The notes below the pieces were generated by a model. The model was not told where the DNA came from. It searched no databases and was given only the letters and a program-made list of their open reading frames with translations. Shown in pieces: positions 43,629-54,100 of a stretch of DNA of 64,000 nt; position 1 is the first letter of the stretch, and each line of letters starts with the position of its first letter. The DNA comes from Halovenus salina. Lineage in GTDB: Archaea; Halobacteriota; Halobacteria; Halobacteriales; Haloarculaceae. A program made the translations under genes and the position numbers. The stretch is from the NCBI RefSeq assembly GCF_026410925.1, contig NZ_CP112972.1, positions 3,264,419 through 3,328,418 of the forward strand. The letters run 5' to 3'.

Positions 43629-44641
43629 ATGCCACAACCAGAACGACCACGCAAAGGCTCGTTGGGCTTCGGCCCGCGCGGGCGAGCGGCCAGTGAGACA
43701 CCGCGGTTCAACAGCTGGCCCGATGACGACGGCCAACCCTCGCTACAGGGTATTGCCGGCTACAAGGCCGGGATGAGCCACGTCGTCATGATTAACGACC
43801 AGCCCGAGTCTGCACGCGAGGGGATGGAAGAGACGGTGCCGGTAACCGTCGTCGAGACACCCCGATGCAGGTCGTCGCCATTCGAGCCTACGAAGAGACG
43901 CCGTACGGACAGCGACCGCTGACGGAGGTCTGGGCCGACGAGTTCGACCCTGAACTCGAACGCGCTCTGGACCTTCCCGAAGACCATGACGCGGCCGCTG
44001 CGGAGGAACAGATTCAACACGCACTCGATTCGGGCAGTCTCGGCGAGGTTCGTGCGATTACGCACACCACGCCGGAAGTGCTCGACGGTGTGCCCAAGAA
44101 ACGCCCCGACGTGATGGAAAACCGCATCGGCGGCGGCTCGCTCGCCGACCGCGTCGAGTACGGACTCACCCTCCTCGAAGAGGGCGAGTACAACGTCAAC
44201 GACGTGTTCCGCGCCGGCGAGTACGCCGACGTGGCAGCCGTCACCAAGGGCAAAGGCACACAGGGCCCCGTCAAGCGATGGGGTGTCCAGAAGCGCAAGG
44301 GGAAACACAAACGCCAGGGCTGGCGTCGCCGTATCGGCAACCTCGGCCCCTGGAACCCCTCGCGCGTGCGGTCGACGGTGCCCCAGCTGGGCCAGACCGG
44401 CTACCACCAGCGGACCGAACTCAACAAGCGCCTCGTCGACATCGGCGACGGCGACGATTCGAGCGTCGACGGCGGCTTCGTCAACTACGGCGAAGTCGAC
44501 GGCGAGTACACGCTCGTGAAAGGTTCGGTTCCTGGTCCGAAGAAACGGCTGGTTCGGCTCCGTCCCGCAGTGCGTCCCAACGACCAACCGCGCCTCGACC
44601 CCGAGGTGCGCTACGTTTCGACAGCCTCGAACCAGGGATAA
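43629..44641 (+). CDS. rpl3: 50S ribosomal protein L3, interrupted by a 1-base deletion
   Basis: First ribosomal gene of the S10 operon, 337 aa after correction. MPQPERPRKGSLGFGPRGRA up to VTVVETP reads in one frame. From MQVVAIRAYEETPYGQRPL on, the protein continues in the next frame, joined at the C run 43860-43863 where one more C is needed (VETP-P-MQVV). Both halves are typical archaeal L3, including the central GPVKRWGVQKRKGKHKRQGWRRRIGN. As L3 is essential, the deletion is most likely a sequencing error. Confidence 0.92.
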
Positions 44642-44644
44642 ACA

Positions 44645-45388
44645 ATGCAAGTACCAGTACACACACTCGACGGTGACGCGGACGGGGAGACAGAGCTTCC
44701 CGCCGTCTTCGACAGTGAGTTCCGACCGGACCTCATCCGGCGTGCGGTGCTTGCTGCACAGGCGAACCGCAAACAGGACTACGGTGCAGACGAGTACGCC
44801 GGCCTTCGAACGCCCGCCGAATCGTTCGGCAGCGGACGCGGCCAGGCCCACGTCCCCCGCGAAGGCGGACAGGCCCGACGCGTCCCCCAGACGGTTGGGG
44901 GTCGCCCCGCACACCCGCCCAAAGCAGAGAAGGACCGCTCGTACGACATCAACGACAAAGAGCGCCAGAAGGCGATTCGGTCGGCCATCGCGGCCACGAC
45001 CGACGCCGAGATCGTGCGCGAGCGCGGTCACGAGTTTGACGATGATGTCGACCTTCCACTCGTCGTGAGCGACGAGTTCGAAGACCTGACGAAGACCCAG
45101 GACGCAGTCGACGCACTCGAATCGCTCGGCATCCGCGCCGACATCGAGCGCGCCGACGAGACGAAGATTCGCGCCGGACAGGGCACGACTCGCGGTCGGA
45201 AGTACACTCGACCGAAGTCGATTCTGTTCGTCACGAGCGAGTCCGAATCACGCGCCGCCCGGAATCTCGCCGGTGCGGACGTGACGACGGCAACCGAACT
45301 CGACGCAGAGGACCTCGCACCCGGCACGGACGCCGGGCGGCTTACGGTCTGGACCGAAAGTGCAGTCGAGGAGGTGGCCGACCGATGA
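44645..45388 (+). CDS. rpl4: 50S ribosomal protein L4
   Basis: 247 aa. The extended loop with GSGRGQAHVPREGGQARRVPQTVGGRPAHPPK is the rRNA-threading L4 loop, and RKYTRPKSILFVTSE is the archaeal C-terminal core. Starts 3 bp after rpl3; overlaps rpl23 by 4 bp. Confidence 0.97.
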   Translation: MQVPVHTLDGDADGETELPAVFDSEFRPDLIRRAVLAAQANRKQDYGADEYAGLRTPAESFGSGRGQAHVPREGGQARRVPQTVGGRPAHPPKAEKDRSYDINDKERQKAIRSAIAATTDAEIVRERGHEFDDDVDLPLVVSDEFEDLTKTQDAVDALESLGIRADIERADETKIRAGQGTTRGRKYTRPKSILFVTSESESRAARNLAGADVTTATELDAEDLAPGTDAGRLTVWTESAVEEVADR

Positions 45389-45639
45389 TGGACGCAATCC
45401 TCCACCCGCACGTGACCGAGAAGTCCGTCGACAAGATGGACTTCGAGAACAAGATGGTGTTCATCTGTCAGTCCGACGCCGAGCAGGGCGAAATCGTCGA
45501 GGAGGTCGAGTCGCAGTTCGACGTCGAGACGGAGGGCATCAACACGATGATAACGACAGATGGCACGAAAAAGGCAGAGATTCAGCTGACTGACGACCAC
45601 GACGCACAGGAGATTGCGTCGCGAATTGGGGTGTTCTAA
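45385..45639 (+). CDS. rpl23: 50S ribosomal protein L23
   Basis: 84 aa with HPHVTEKSVDKMDFENKMVFICQ and KKAEIQLTDDHDAQEIASRIG. It binds 23S rRNA near the tunnel exit where SRP docks. Overlaps rpl4 by 4 bp and is followed by rpl2 after 2 bp. Confidence 0.97.
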   Translation: MMDAILHPHVTEKSVDKMDFENKMVFICQSDAEQGEIVEEVESQFDVETEGINTMITTDGTKKAEIQLTDDHDAQEIASRIGVF

Positions 45640-45641
45640 CG

Positions 45642-46364
45642 ATGGGACGACGAATTCGCGGACAACGACGCGGACGCGGCACACCGACGTTCCGTGCCCC
45701 GTCACACAGGTACAAAGCAGAGCTCTCCCACCGGACCGTCGAGGACGACGATCTCGTTTCCGGAACGGTCGTGGACATCGAACACGATCCTGCACGGAGC
45801 GCACCGGTCGCCGCCGTCGAGTTCGACGACGGAGACCAGCGCCTCGTGCTCGCTCCAGAAGGAATCACGGTCGGCGACACCATTCAGGTGGGCGTCTCCG
45901 CGGCAATCGAGCCGGGGAACACGCTTCCACTCGCCGAGATTCCGGAGGGCGTTCCGGTCTGTAACGTTGAGGCGAACCCGGGCGACGGCGGTCGATTCGC
46001 CCGCGCCTCGGGTGTCTACGCCACGCTGTTGACCCACGACCGGGCGGTTGCGGTCGTCGAGCTGCCAAGTGGCGAGATGAAACGCCTCGACCCAGACTGC
46101 CGGGCGACAATCGGAGTCGTCGCCGGTGGCGGCCGAACAGAGAAACCGATGCTCAAGGCCGGCAACAAACACCACAAGGCCAAGGCCCGCGGTATGGTCT
46201 GGCCACGCGTCCGTGGTGTTGCGATGAACGCCGTCGACCACCCGTTCGGTGGCGGCGGCCGCCAGCACCCGGGCCGACCGAAAAGTGTCTCGCGGGACGC
46301 CCCGCCGGGACGGAAGGTCGGCGACATCTCCTCGCGCCGAACCGGCCGAGGTGGTGACACATGA
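45642..46364 (+). CDS. rpl2: 50S ribosomal protein L2
   Basis: 240 aa with the basic N-terminus [25 protein letters not shown] and the peptidyl-transferase-near loop [37 protein letters not shown]. The conserved His of that loop is present. Overlaps rps19 by 4 bp. Confidence 0.97.
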   Translation: MGRRIRGQRRGRGTPTFRAPSHRYKAELSHRTVEDDDLVSGTVVDIEHDPARSAPVAAVEFDDGDQRLVLAPEGITVGDTIQVGVSAAIEPGNTLPLAEIPEGVPVCNVEANPGDGGRFARASGVYATLLTHDRAVAVVELPSGEMKRLDPDCRATIGVVAGGGRTEKPMLKAGNKHHKAKARGMVWPRVRGVAMNAVDHPFGGGGRQHPGRPKSVSRDAPPGRKVGDISSRRTGRGGDT

Positions 46365-46786
46365 GTTCTGACGAATACCAGATTGGCCACGAGGGCGAGT
46401 TTACCTACCGTGGTCACACGCTTGAGGAACTGCAGGAGTTGGACGTTGACGAGGTAGCGGAACTGCTTCCCGCGCGACAGCGGCGAACTATTGAACGTGG
46501 CCTGTCCTACGAGCACGAACAACTGCTCGAAGAGGCACGCGAAGCTGGCGAGGAAGAAAGCGCCAACAACCCGATTCGGACACACCTCCGGGATATGCCG
46601 ATTTTCCCGGAGATGGTCGACGTGACCTTCGCGGTCCACAACGGGCAGAGCTTCGAGCGCGTCAAGGTCGAGCCGGAGATGCTCGGCCACTACCTGGGCG
46701 AGTTCCAGCTGACGCGAACGAGCGTCGAACACGGACAGGCTGGCATCGGAGCCACACGCTCCTCGAAGTTCGTACCCTTGAAATAA
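46361..46786 (+). CDS. rps19: 30S ribosomal protein S19
   Basis: 141 aa, archaeal S19 with [56 protein letters not shown] and the C-terminal [14 protein letters not shown]. Lies between rpl2 and rpl22. Confidence 0.97.
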   Translation: MSSDEYQIGHEGEFTYRGHTLEELQELDVDEVAELLPARQRRTIERGLSYEHEQLLEEAREAGEEESANNPIRTHLRDMPIFPEMVDVTFAVHNGQSFERVKVEPEMLGHYLGEFQLTRTSVEHGQAGIGATRSSKFVPLK

Positions 46787-46789
46787 ACC

Positions 46790-47254
46790 ATGGGAATCAG
46801 CTACTCAGTCGAGGCCGACCCGGAGACGACGGCGAAAGCCATGCTCCGAGAGCGGCCCATCAGTATCAAGCACAGCAAGGCTATCGCCCGTGAGCTCAAG
46901 GGTATGACCGCCAGCGAGGCAGTCGAGTTCCTCGAAGGCGTCGTCGACGGCGACGAGGTCGTACCCTTTCGCGAACACAACACGGGCGTCGGTCACCGGA
47001 AGAACATCGACGGCTGGGACGCCGGCCGCTTCCCGGAGAAGGCAGCAAACGCCTTCCTCGATCTCGTCAACAACGGGATTGCGAACGCCGACAACCAGGG
47101 TTTCGACGGCGGGTCGATGGAGATTATGCACATTGCTCCCCACAAGGTTGGCGAGAGCGAGGGGCGCCAGCCCCGCGCACAGGGACGTGCTTCGCCCTGG
47201 AACACCCCAGAGTGTGACGTGGAGCTCATCCTCGAAGAAGGAGGTGAGGAGTAA
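46790..47254 (+). CDS. rpl22: 50S ribosomal protein L22
   Basis: 154 aa with KAMLRERPISIKHSKAIARELKG, GVVDGDEVVPFREHNTGVGHR and a hairpin loop GRQPRAQGRASPWNTPECDVELI lining the exit tunnel. Stop overlaps the rps3 start by 1 bp. Confidence 0.97.
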   Translation: MGISYSVEADPETTAKAMLRERPISIKHSKAIARELKGMTASEAVEFLEGVVDGDEVVPFREHNTGVGHRKNIDGWDAGRFPEKAANAFLDLVNNGIANADNQGFDGGSMEIMHIAPHKVGESEGRQPRAQGRASPWNTPECDVELILEEGGEE

Positions 47255-48180
47255 TGGCAGACGAACTCCAGTTCGTCGAGAACGGCCTCCAGCGCACGCA
47301 GATTGACGAGTTCTTCCAGGATGAACTCGGCCGTGCGGGCTACGGCGGTATGGAGATCGCCAAGACGCCGATGGGCACCCAAATCGTGCTCAAGGCCGAA
47401 AAACCCGGCATGGTCATCGGAAAGGGCGGAAAGAACATCCGCAAGATCACCAGCACGCTCGAAAACGAGTTCGGGCTCGAAGACCCACAGGTCGACGTTC
47501 AGGAGGTCGACGAGCCGGACCTCAACGCGCGCATCGTCGCCGACAAGCTGGGGAACGCGCTCGAACGCGGCTGGTACTTCCGCAAAGCCGGTCACACGAC
47601 AATCGACCGCATTATGGAATCCGGCGCACTCGGCGCCGAGATTGTCCTCTCGGGCAAGGTCACGGGCGCACGCTCACGCGTCGAGAAGTTCAACCGTGGC
47701 TACATCAAGCACAACGGTGAACCCGCAGAGGAGATTGTCGACCACGGCGTCGGCACCGCAGTGATGAAACTTGGCACCATCGGGGTGCAGGTCAAAATCA
47801 TCCCGCCAAACGCCGAGCTACCCGACGACTTCGAGATTCACGAGGATGTCGAGGTCGAGGACTACGTCGCCGAAGGCGACAGCGTCGACGACCTGCTCGC
47901 GGGCGAGCCCGACGAGGACGGTGACGAGCCTGAGACCGGCGCGCCGCCGTCTGACGACGAGGCCGACGAAGATGTTGCCGAAGAGGAAGTCGTCGACGAG
48001 GAGGTCGTCGAAGAGGCGGCCGACTACGACGAGCCAGAGGTTCCTGACGAGGACGAGGTCGAAGAAGAACTCGACGACCTCGACGCCGCAGTTGAGGAAG
48101 AGCTCGACGAAGAGACCGAGGCCGAAGCCGACGAACTGATGGATGAGATGGAGTCCGGCGAGGACGGTGATGCAGAATGA
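47254..48180 (+). CDS. rps3: 30S ribosomal protein S3
   Basis: 308 aa. KH domain residues about 40-110 with KPGMVIGKGGKNIRKITS; C-terminal S3 domain with SGKVTGARSRVEKFNRGYIKHNGEPAEEIVDHG. A long extremely acidic tail from about residue 205 (repeated D/E, EEVVDEEVVEEAADYDEPEV) is a haloarchaeal addition. Overlaps rpl29 by 4 bp. Confidence 0.97.
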   Translation: MADELQFVENGLQRTQIDEFFQDELGRAGYGGMEIAKTPMGTQIVLKAEKPGMVIGKGGKNIRKITSTLENEFGLEDPQVDVQEVDEPDLNARIVADKLGNALERGWYFRKAGHTTIDRIMESGALGAEIVLSGKVTGARSRVEKFNRGYIKHNGEPAEEIVDHGVGTAVMKLGTIGVQVKIIPPNAELPDDFEIHEDVEVEDYVAEGDSVDDLLAGEPDEDGDEPETGAPPSDDEADEDVAEEEVVDEEVVEEAADYDEPEVPDEDEVEEELDDLDAAVEEELDEETEAEADELMDEMESGEDGDAE

Positions 48181-48383
48181 CGGTCCTGCACGCTGCCGAG
48201 ATTCGGGACATGACCCCCGCCGAGCGGGAGGTCGAACTCGAAGATCTGGAGACGGAACTCCTCAACGCCGAGGCGGTGAAAGCGACCGGTGGAATGCCAG
48301 AAAACCCCGCCCGCATCAAGGAGCTCCGTCGCGCCATCGCACGCATCAAGACGATCCAGCAGGAAGAAGGCGACCTCGAATGA
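48177..48383 (+). CDS. rpl29: 50S ribosomal protein L29
   Basis: 68 aa with AAEIRDMTPAEREVELEDLETELLNAEAVKATGGMPENPARIKELRRAIARIKT, the two-helix L29 fold located near the exit tunnel. The stop overlaps the next ATG (ATGAG). Confidence 0.96.
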   Translation: MTVLHAAEIRDMTPAEREVELEDLETELLNAEAVKATGGMPENPARIKELRRAIARIKTIQQEEGDLE

Positions 48384-48673
48384 GTATGACAGTGACACCC
48401 CAGACGCTGACGCGTCACGAACTCGTCGGTCTCGACGTACGAGTCGTCGCTGCGTCGAATCCGGACGTTATCGACCTCGACGGTCGAGTCGTCTCGGAGA
48501 CGACACGGACACTCGGCATCGAGCACGAGGGCGGGGTGTCACTCGTACCGAAGGACTGCGCCACCTTCGAATGGACGCTCCCCTCAGGGGAACTGATTGA
48601 GACGGCGGGAGAGACACTCATCGCCCGCCCAGCCAGGCGCACCGAACAGAAGGGTGATTCGAAATGGGAATAG
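48380..48673 (+). CDS. rnp1: Ribonuclease P protein component 1 (Rpp29/Pop4)
   Basis: 97 aa starting MSMTVTPQTLTRHELVGLDVRVV, with IDLDGRVVSETTRTLGIEHEGGVSLVPKDCATFEWTLP, the Sm-like barrel of archaeal Rpp29. It helps RNase P RNA mature tRNA 5' ends. Placement between rpl29 and rps17 is typical for archaea. Overlaps both neighbours. Confidence 0.93.
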   Translation: MSMTVTPQTLTRHELVGLDVRVVAASNPDVIDLDGRVVSETTRTLGIEHEGGVSLVPKDCATFEWTLPSGELIETAGETLIARPARRTEQKGDSKWE

Positions 48674-49017
48674 GATTAGACGTAAAGACACCACCAGAAC
48701 CCGACAATCCGGACGACTACGACTACGAGACCTGTCCGTTCTACGGCGAGTTGCCGGTACGCGGACAGATTCTCGAAGGCGAAGTCGTCTCGACAGAGAT
48801 GGACCGAACGGTCGTCGTCGAGCGAGAGTACGACGTGAACGTGCCGAAATACGACCGAAAGATGAAACGACGCTCCCGCATCCCGGCCCACGTGCCGGAG
48901 GTGCTGGAGCCGCTGTCGGAAGGCGACAGCGTTAAAATCGCGGAGACGCGGCCACTCTCGAAGACGAAATCACATGTCGTCGTCGAAGTGACCGAGAGCG
49001 CAGGAGGTGACCACTGA
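48664..49017 (+). CDS. rps17: 30S ribosomal protein S17
   Basis: 117 aa with [72 protein letters not shown], archaeal S17 OB-fold. Overlaps rnp1 by 10 bp and rpl14 by 1 bp. Confidence 0.96.
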   Translation: MGIGLDVKTPPEPDNPDDYDYETCPFYGELPVRGQILEGEVVSTEMDRTVVVEREYDVNVPKYDRKMKRRSRIPAHVPEVLEPLSEGDSVKIAETRPLSKTKSHVVVEVTESAGGDH

Positions 49018-49415
49018 TGGAAGCGATGAAAGCCGACGTGACCCAGGGCCTCAAGAAGGGCTCGCTCATCACGTGTGCCGACAACACCGGCGCTCGTGAG
49101 CTGAAGGTCATCAGCGTCCACAACTACACCGGGACGCACAACCGCCAGCCAAAGGCGGGTCTTGGAGACAAGATCACTGTCTCGGTCACCAAAGGAACGC
49201 CCGAGATGCGCCGCCAGGTGCTCGAAGCTGTTGTTGTTCGACAGCGCAAGCCGATTCGTCGCCCCGATGGCACGCGGATGTCCTTCGAGGACAACGCCGC
49301 CGTCATCGTCGACGACAACGAGGACCCCCGCGGAACCGAAATCAAGGGACCGATTGCGCGCGAAGTTGCAGAGCGCTTCGGTGCAATCGCCTCAACAGCT
49401 ACGATGATAGTATGA
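49017..49415 (+). CDS. rpl14: 50S ribosomal protein L14
   Basis: 132 aa with [82 protein letters not shown]. Interface protein contacting elongation-factor region. Overlaps rpl24 by 4 bp. Confidence 0.97.
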   Translation: MEAMKADVTQGLKKGSLITCADNTGARELKVISVHNYTGTHNRQPKAGLGDKITVSVTKGTPEMRRQVLEAVVVRQRKPIRRPDGTRMSFEDNAAVIVDDNEDPRGTEIKGPIAREVAERFGAIASTATMIV

Positions 49416-49768
49416 CGCGCCAACCACACAAACAGCGAAAACGCGAGCGAGACGCGCCGCTGCACGAGCGACACGAGCAGGTGAAAGCGACGCTGTCCGA
49501 TGACCTCCGCGAGGAGCTCGGACAGCGCTCTGTCCGTGTCAACACCGACGACACAGTCGAAGTGTTGCGCGGCGACTTCGCCGGCGAAGAAGGCGATGTC
49601 GTCGATGTCGACCTGCGCGAGGCAGTCGTCCACGTCGAAGACGTGACCGTCGAGACCGTCGACGGTGAGGAGACGCCCAAGCCACTCGACGCGAGCAACC
49701 TTCGCGTCACGAGCCTCGACCGCTCGGACTCGCGGCGTATCGAGCGACTGGAGGAGGATAACGAATGA
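49412..49768 (+). CDS. rpl24: 50S ribosomal protein L24
   Basis: 118 aa with a KOW motif: [41 protein letters not shown] and the basic start [21 protein letters not shown]. One of the first proteins in 50S assembly. Overlaps rps4e by 4 bp. Confidence 0.96.
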   Translation: MTRQPHKQRKRERDAPLHERHEQVKATLSDDLREELGQRSVRVNTDDTVEVLRGDFAGEEGDVVDVDLREAVVHVEDVTVETVDGEETPKPLDASNLRVTSLDRSDSRRIERLEEDNE

Positions 49769-50484
49769 CGAACCACCAGAAACGACTGTCAGTTCCCAAG
49801 AGCTGGCCAGTCGAACGGAAAGAGGAGATGTTCACCGTCAAGGCGGATGCAGGCCCACACGGGGAGTCAGGGGTCCCGCTCCTGATTCTCCTGCGGGACG
49901 TACTTGGCTACGTCGACAGCCGGAAAGAAGCCCGCTACGCGCTGAACCAGGACAGCATCCACATCAACGGCAAGGCCGTGAGCGACGAAGAACGGCCCGT
50001 CGGGATGTTCGACATCATCGCCTTCAGCGAGCGCGAAGAGTACTACCGCGTGTTCCCCGACGAGGGTGGTCGGCTGACGCTGACGCCCCTGGACGCAGAC
50101 TCGGCAGGGAGCAAGCTGGGCAAAATCGAGGGCAAACGAAACGTCCCCGGCGGCGACGTGCAGCTGACGCTCCACGATGGGCAGACGCTGCTCGTCGAGG
50201 ACGACAGCGACTACAGCGTCGGTGACTCGCTGGTTGTCGGCAACGAGGACGGCGACATCGTCGCTCACTTCGAGTACGAAGAGGGCGCGCTGGCGACTGC
50301 CGTTGCCGGCAAACACGCCGGCCAGATCGGCACCATCGAGGAGATTCAGGTGACGAAAAGCAGTTCTCCGAACGATGTCATTCTCTCGGCGTACGACGGC
50401 GACGACACCTTCGAGACGGTCGAAGAGTACATCGTCACGATTGACGAAAACTTCGTCGACGCAGACGAGGAGGGAGATGAATGA
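49765..50484 (+). CDS. rps4e: 30S ribosomal protein S4e
   Basis: 239 aa: S4 RNA-binding domain ([44 protein letters not shown]), central S4e domain, and a KOW-like C-terminus ([18 protein letters not shown]). Present in archaea and eukaryotes only. Overlaps rpl5 by 4 bp. Confidence 0.96.
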   Translation: MTNHQKRLSVPKSWPVERKEEMFTVKADAGPHGESGVPLLILLRDVLGYVDSRKEARYALNQDSIHINGKAVSDEERPVGMFDIIAFSEREEYYRVFPDEGGRLTLTPLDADSAGSKLGKIEGKRNVPGGDVQLTLHDGQTLLVEDDSDYSVGDSLVVGNEDGDIVAHFEYEEGALATAVAGKHAGQIGTIEEIQVTKSSSPNDVILSAYDGDDTFETVEEYIVTIDENFVDADEEGDE

Positions 50485-50999
50485 GCTCGACTGAGTTCCA
50501 CGAGATGCGTGAGCCACGTATCGAGAAGGTCGTCGTCCACATGGGCGTCGGCCAGGGTGGCCGCGAACTCGGCGAAGCCGAGGAGATTATGGAGGAACTG
50601 ACCGAGCAGGCGTCGGTCCGGACGACGGCGAAAAAGACAGAGCCGGAGTTCGGCATCCGCGAGGGTGACCCAATCGGAACGAAGGTCACACTGCGCCACG
50701 AGGACGCTCGTGAGTTCCTCGAGACGGCGCTCTCGCTCGTCGACCTCTCGGAAAGCCAGTTCGACGAGACCGGCAACTTCAGCTTCGGTATCGAGGACCA
50801 CACCGACTTCCCGAGCCAGGAGTACGACCCAACGATTGGTATCTACGGGCTCGACGTAACGGTGAACTTGGTCCGGCCCGGCTACCGGGTCGCCAAACGG
50901 GACAAAGCATCGACCCCGATTCCGTCGGCGCACCGACTGAATACAGACGACGCGGTTGCCTTTATCGAATCCACGTTCGACGTGGAGGTGACAGCATGA
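50481..50999 (+). CDS. rpl5: 50S ribosomal protein L5
   Basis: 172 aa with [57 protein letters not shown] and [25 protein letters not shown]. Binds 5S rRNA. Overlaps rps14 by 4 bp. Confidence 0.97.
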   Translation: MSSTEFHEMREPRIEKVVVHMGVGQGGRELGEAEEIMEELTEQASVRTTAKKTEPEFGIREGDPIGTKVTLRHEDAREFLETALSLVDLSESQFDETGNFSFGIEDHTDFPSQEYDPTIGIYGLDVTVNLVRPGYRVAKRDKASTPIPSAHRLNTDDAVAFIESTFDVEVTA

Positions 51000-51178
51000 G
51001 CGAAAGCGAAACCGAAGAGCCCACCACCGGCGAGCAAGCCGCAAAGCGGACGGACCAGCTCCGGGAGTGCCAGCGCTGTAACCGAAAGCAGGGTCTGGTC
51101 AGCAAGTACGAGATCTACCTCTGCCGGCAGTGCTTCCGTGAGGTGTCCCGAAGCATGGGATTCAAGAAATACTCATGA
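50996..51178 (+). CDS. rps14: 30S ribosomal protein S14
   Basis: 60 aa; zinc-type S14 with [36 protein letters not shown] (CxxC...CxxC). A short acidic haloarchaeal N-terminus ([16 protein letters not shown]) precedes it. Overlaps rps8 by 4 bp. Confidence 0.96.
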   Translation: MSESETEEPTTGEQAAKRTDQLRECQRCNRKQGLVSKYEIYLCRQCFREVSRSMGFKKYS

Positions 51179-51567
51179 CAGGAAACGACCCACTCGCCGA
51201 CGCGCTCTCCTCTATCGACAACGCAGAGGGCGTGGGGCATCTGAAGCAGGTGGTACAGCCCGCCTCGAACGAGATTGGCAGCGTACTTGAGGTCTTCTAC
51301 GACCGCGGGTACATCGACGGCTTCCAGCACGTCGACGACGGCAAAGCAGGCCAGTTCGAGGTCGAACTGAAAGGAGCCATCAATGAGTGTGGCCCCGTCA
51401 AACCCCGATACTCTGTGGGTGCTGACGAGTACGAGAAATGGGAAAAGCGGTTCCTCCCGGCCCGTGACTACGGGACAATCATCGTCACCACATCACAGGG
51501 CGTCATGAGCCACTATGAGGCGCGTGACGCAGGGATTGGCGGCCAGGTCATCGCATACGTCTACTAA
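51175..51567 (+). CDS. rps8: 30S ribosomal protein S8
   Basis: 130 aa with [24 protein letters not shown]...[16 protein letters not shown] and the C-terminal [22 protein letters not shown], typical archaeal S8. Binds central domain of 16S rRNA. Confidence 0.97.
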   Translation: MTGNDPLADALSSIDNAEGVGHLKQVVQPASNEIGSVLEVFYDRGYIDGFQHVDDGKAGQFEVELKGAINECGPVKPRYSVGADEYEKWEKRFLPARDYGTIIVTTSQGVMSHYEARDAGIGGQVIAYVY

Positions 51568-51569
51568 CA

Positions 51570-52106
51570 ATGCCAGAAGTACGACTCGAAATACCGACGG
51601 AGGTGAGCGCGGAGATGGACCATCTCGAGCTCACCGTCGAGGGACCGAACGGCAGTGTCACACGCCGACTGTGGTATCCCGATGTCTCGGTCTCGGTCGA
51701 CGGCGACGAGGTCGTCATCGAGAGCGAGGCCGAGGACGCGAAGACGATGTCGACGCTCGGAACGTTCGAGAGTCACATCGAGAACATGTTCCACGGCGTT
51801 ACCGAGGGCTGGGAGTACGAGATGGAAGTCTTCTACTCTCACTTCCCGATGCAGGTCGACATCGAAAACGGCGCCGTGGTCATCGAGAACTTCCTCGGCG
51901 AGCGCGCCCCACGGCGGGCCCCGATTCACGGGAACACCGATGTCGAGGTCGACGGCGAAGAAATCACGCTGAGTGGCCCCGACATCGAGGCAGTCGGTCA
52001 GACCGCTGCCGATATCGAACAGCTGACGCGCGTGACAGACAAGGACGTTCGCGTCTTCCAGGACGGCGTCTACATCACCGCGAAACCGACCCGAGGTGAC
52101 GCCTAA
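51570..52106 (+). CDS. rpl6: 50S ribosomal protein L6
   Basis: 178 aa with two L6 repeats, e.g. [19 protein letters not shown] and the C-terminal [38 protein letters not shown]. Stop/start overlap (TAATG) with rpl32e. Confidence 0.97.
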   Translation: MPEVRLEIPTEVSAEMDHLELTVEGPNGSVTRRLWYPDVSVSVDGDEVVIESEAEDAKTMSTLGTFESHIENMFHGVTEGWEYEMEVFYSHFPMQVDIENGAVVIENFLGERAPRRAPIHGNTDVEVDGEEITLSGPDIEAVGQTAADIEQLTRVTDKDVRVFQDGVYITAKPTRGDA

Positions 52107-53094
52107 TGAGTGACGAACACGACGACGTCGACGAGGAAGCGAACGAGCAGGAACTGACCGACCTTGGTGGCGTCGGCGAGGAGAAAGCCGAGGCCCTGAG
52201 TGAGGCTGGGTTCGAGACTGTCGAACACGTCAGCGCCGCGAGCCAGGACCAGCTGCAGGACGTCGAGGGCATCAGCACCGCGCTGGCCGCCCGAATCAAA
52301 GCCGAGACCGACGAGGTCGAGGTCAGCGACGACGTCGAAGCTGAAATCGGCGAAGACGACGCCGGCGACGAAGCCGAAGCGGCCGACGACGAGGCCGACG
52401 AGGCCGACGACGACGAAATCGAGGGGCTGACCGACATCAGCGGCGTCGGCGACTCCAAGGCCGAGGCTCTGCGCGAGGCCGGCTACGACACCGTCGCTAA
52501 GGTCAAAGGCGCAAGCCAGGACGAACTGGCAGACGTCGACGGTATCGGGATGGCACTCGCCGCCCGTATCAAGGCCGATATCGGCGACCTCGAAGTCAGT
52601 GAGGATGTCGAGGCCGAAATCGAGGCCGACGAGCCAGAGACAGACGAGACAGTCGAGACGGAGCTACAGCCCCGTGGTCTCGTCGACAAGACGCCGGAAC
52701 TCGACGAGGAGACCGAACGGCTCCTCACCGAGCGCGACCGCGGCAGCAAGCCGCAGTTCAACCGGCAGGACTACCACAAGAAAAAGCGCGTCCCCACCTC
52801 GTGGCGACGGCCGCGTGGCCAGCTCTCGAAACAGCGCCGCGGCGTCAAAGGCAAAGGCGCGACCGTCGAGGCGGGCTACCGCCAGCCAGAAGCGGTGCGC
52901 GGTCTGCACCCTCTGGCTTCGAGGAGGTCCGTGTGCACAACACGGACGACCTCGAGGGCGTCGACCCCGACACCGAGGCAGTCCGTATCGCCTCGAAGGT
53001 TGGCGGTCGCAAGCGCGAGCAGATCGAAGAGCTCGCCGAGGAGCGAGAGATTCGGGTACTGAACCCAACCTACGAGGAGGTTGAACTAGAATGA
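52106..53094 (+). CDS. rpl32e: 50S ribosomal protein L32e with tandem HhH extension, interrupted by a 1-base deletion
   Basis: About 329 aa after correction. The N-terminal 180 residues contain two helix-hairpin-helix repeats ([19 protein letters not shown] and [19 protein letters not shown], each followed by SQD(Q/E)[12 protein letters not shown]). The L32e core follows from about residue 200 ([30 protein letters not shown]). The frame breaks at CCC 52909-52911, where one more C restores [21 protein letters not shown] and ends in EEVELE. One HhH copy is usual in haloarchaeal L32e; two is unusual. Confidence 0.92.
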
Positions 53095-53540
53095 CAGACC
53101 TCTCAGCACAGAAACGACTCGCATCGGACGTGCTCGATGTCGGGAAGAACAAGCTCTGGTTCGACCCTGACCGACAGGGTGATATCGCGGAAGCGATTAC
53201 CCGCGAAGACATTCGTGAACTGGTCGACGAGGGAGTCATCAGAGCAGACCCACCGAAGGGGAACTCCCGCGGCCGAGCACGCGAACGACAGAAGAAGCAG
53301 TCTTACGGCCACCAGCAAGGGCCTGGCTCCCGGAAGGGCAAGGCCGGTGGCCGCCAGAACGAGACAGATCAGTGGCAGTCGAGCATCCGCGCGCTCCGCA
53401 ATCACCTGCGAGAGCTTCGCGACGATGACGAACTCGATCGCTCGCAGTACCGCGACCTGTACGACAAGGCCGGTGGCGGCGAGTTTGACTCGGTTGCCGA
53501 CCTCGAACGATACATCAACGAAACTTACGGTGATGCATAA
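53091..53540 (+). CDS. rpl19e: 50S ribosomal protein L19e
   Basis: 149 aa: [47 protein letters not shown], then the basic loop [31 protein letters not shown], and a helical tail. Archaeal/eukaryotic specific. Overlaps rpl32e by 4 bp and rpl18 by 1 bp. Confidence 0.96.
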   Translation: MTDLSAQKRLASDVLDVGKNKLWFDPDRQGDIAEAITREDIRELVDEGVIRADPPKGNSRGRARERQKKQSYGHQQGPGSRKGKAGGRQNETDQWQSSIRALRNHLRELRDDDELDRSQYRDLYDKAGGGEFDSVADLERYINETYGDA

Positions 53541-54100
53541 TGGCAACAGGACCACGATACACGGTGCCGATGCGGCGTCGCCGCGAGGCCCGAACGGATT
53601 ACCATCAGCGGTTGCGCCTGCTGAAATCAGGCAAACCACGTCTCGTTGCTCGTAAGAGCAACAGCCACGTCAGGGCGCAGCTGGTCGTGACCGGCCCAAG
53701 CGGCGACGAGACCGTCGCGAGCGCACACTCACAGGACCTCGAGGAGTACGGCTGGGAAGCCCCGACCGGCAACATGCCGGCGGCCTACCTGACCGGACTG
53801 CTCGCGGGCCTGCGTGCCCAAGAGGCCGGCCTCGACGAGGCCGTACTCGATATCGGCCTGAACTCCCCGACACCGGGGAGCAAGGTATTTGCAGTACAGG
53901 AAGGCGCAATCGACGCCGGACTCGACATTCCCCACAACGACGACGTGCTGGCCGAATGGCCGCGCACGCGCGGCGAGCATATCGCCGAGTACGCCGACCA
54001 GCAGGACGGCCTCTACAGCGGGGAGTTCGACGCAACAGACCTGCCAGCGCATTTCGACGAGATGCGCGAGACACTGCTGGACGCAGAGGTTGAACTATGA
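53540..54100 (+). CDS. rpl18: 50S ribosomal protein L18
   Basis: 186 aa: [40 protein letters not shown], then the L18 core with [53 protein letters not shown]. Binds 5S rRNA with L5. Overlaps rps5 by 4 bp. Confidence 0.97.
   Translation: MATGPRYTVPMRRRREARTDYHQRLRLLKSGKPRLVARKSNSHVRAQLVVTGPSGDETVASAHSQDLEEYGWEAPTGNMPAAYLTGLLAGLRAQEAGLDEAVLDIGLNSPTPGSKVFAVQEGAIDAGLDIPHNDDVLAEWPRTRGEHIAEYADQQDGLYSGEFDATDLPAHFDEMRETLLDAEVEL

Noticed and set aside
43629..43922. rpl3 as two separate genes
   Set aside because: The two halves join into a single standard L3 if one C is restored; two overlapping genes are not plausible.
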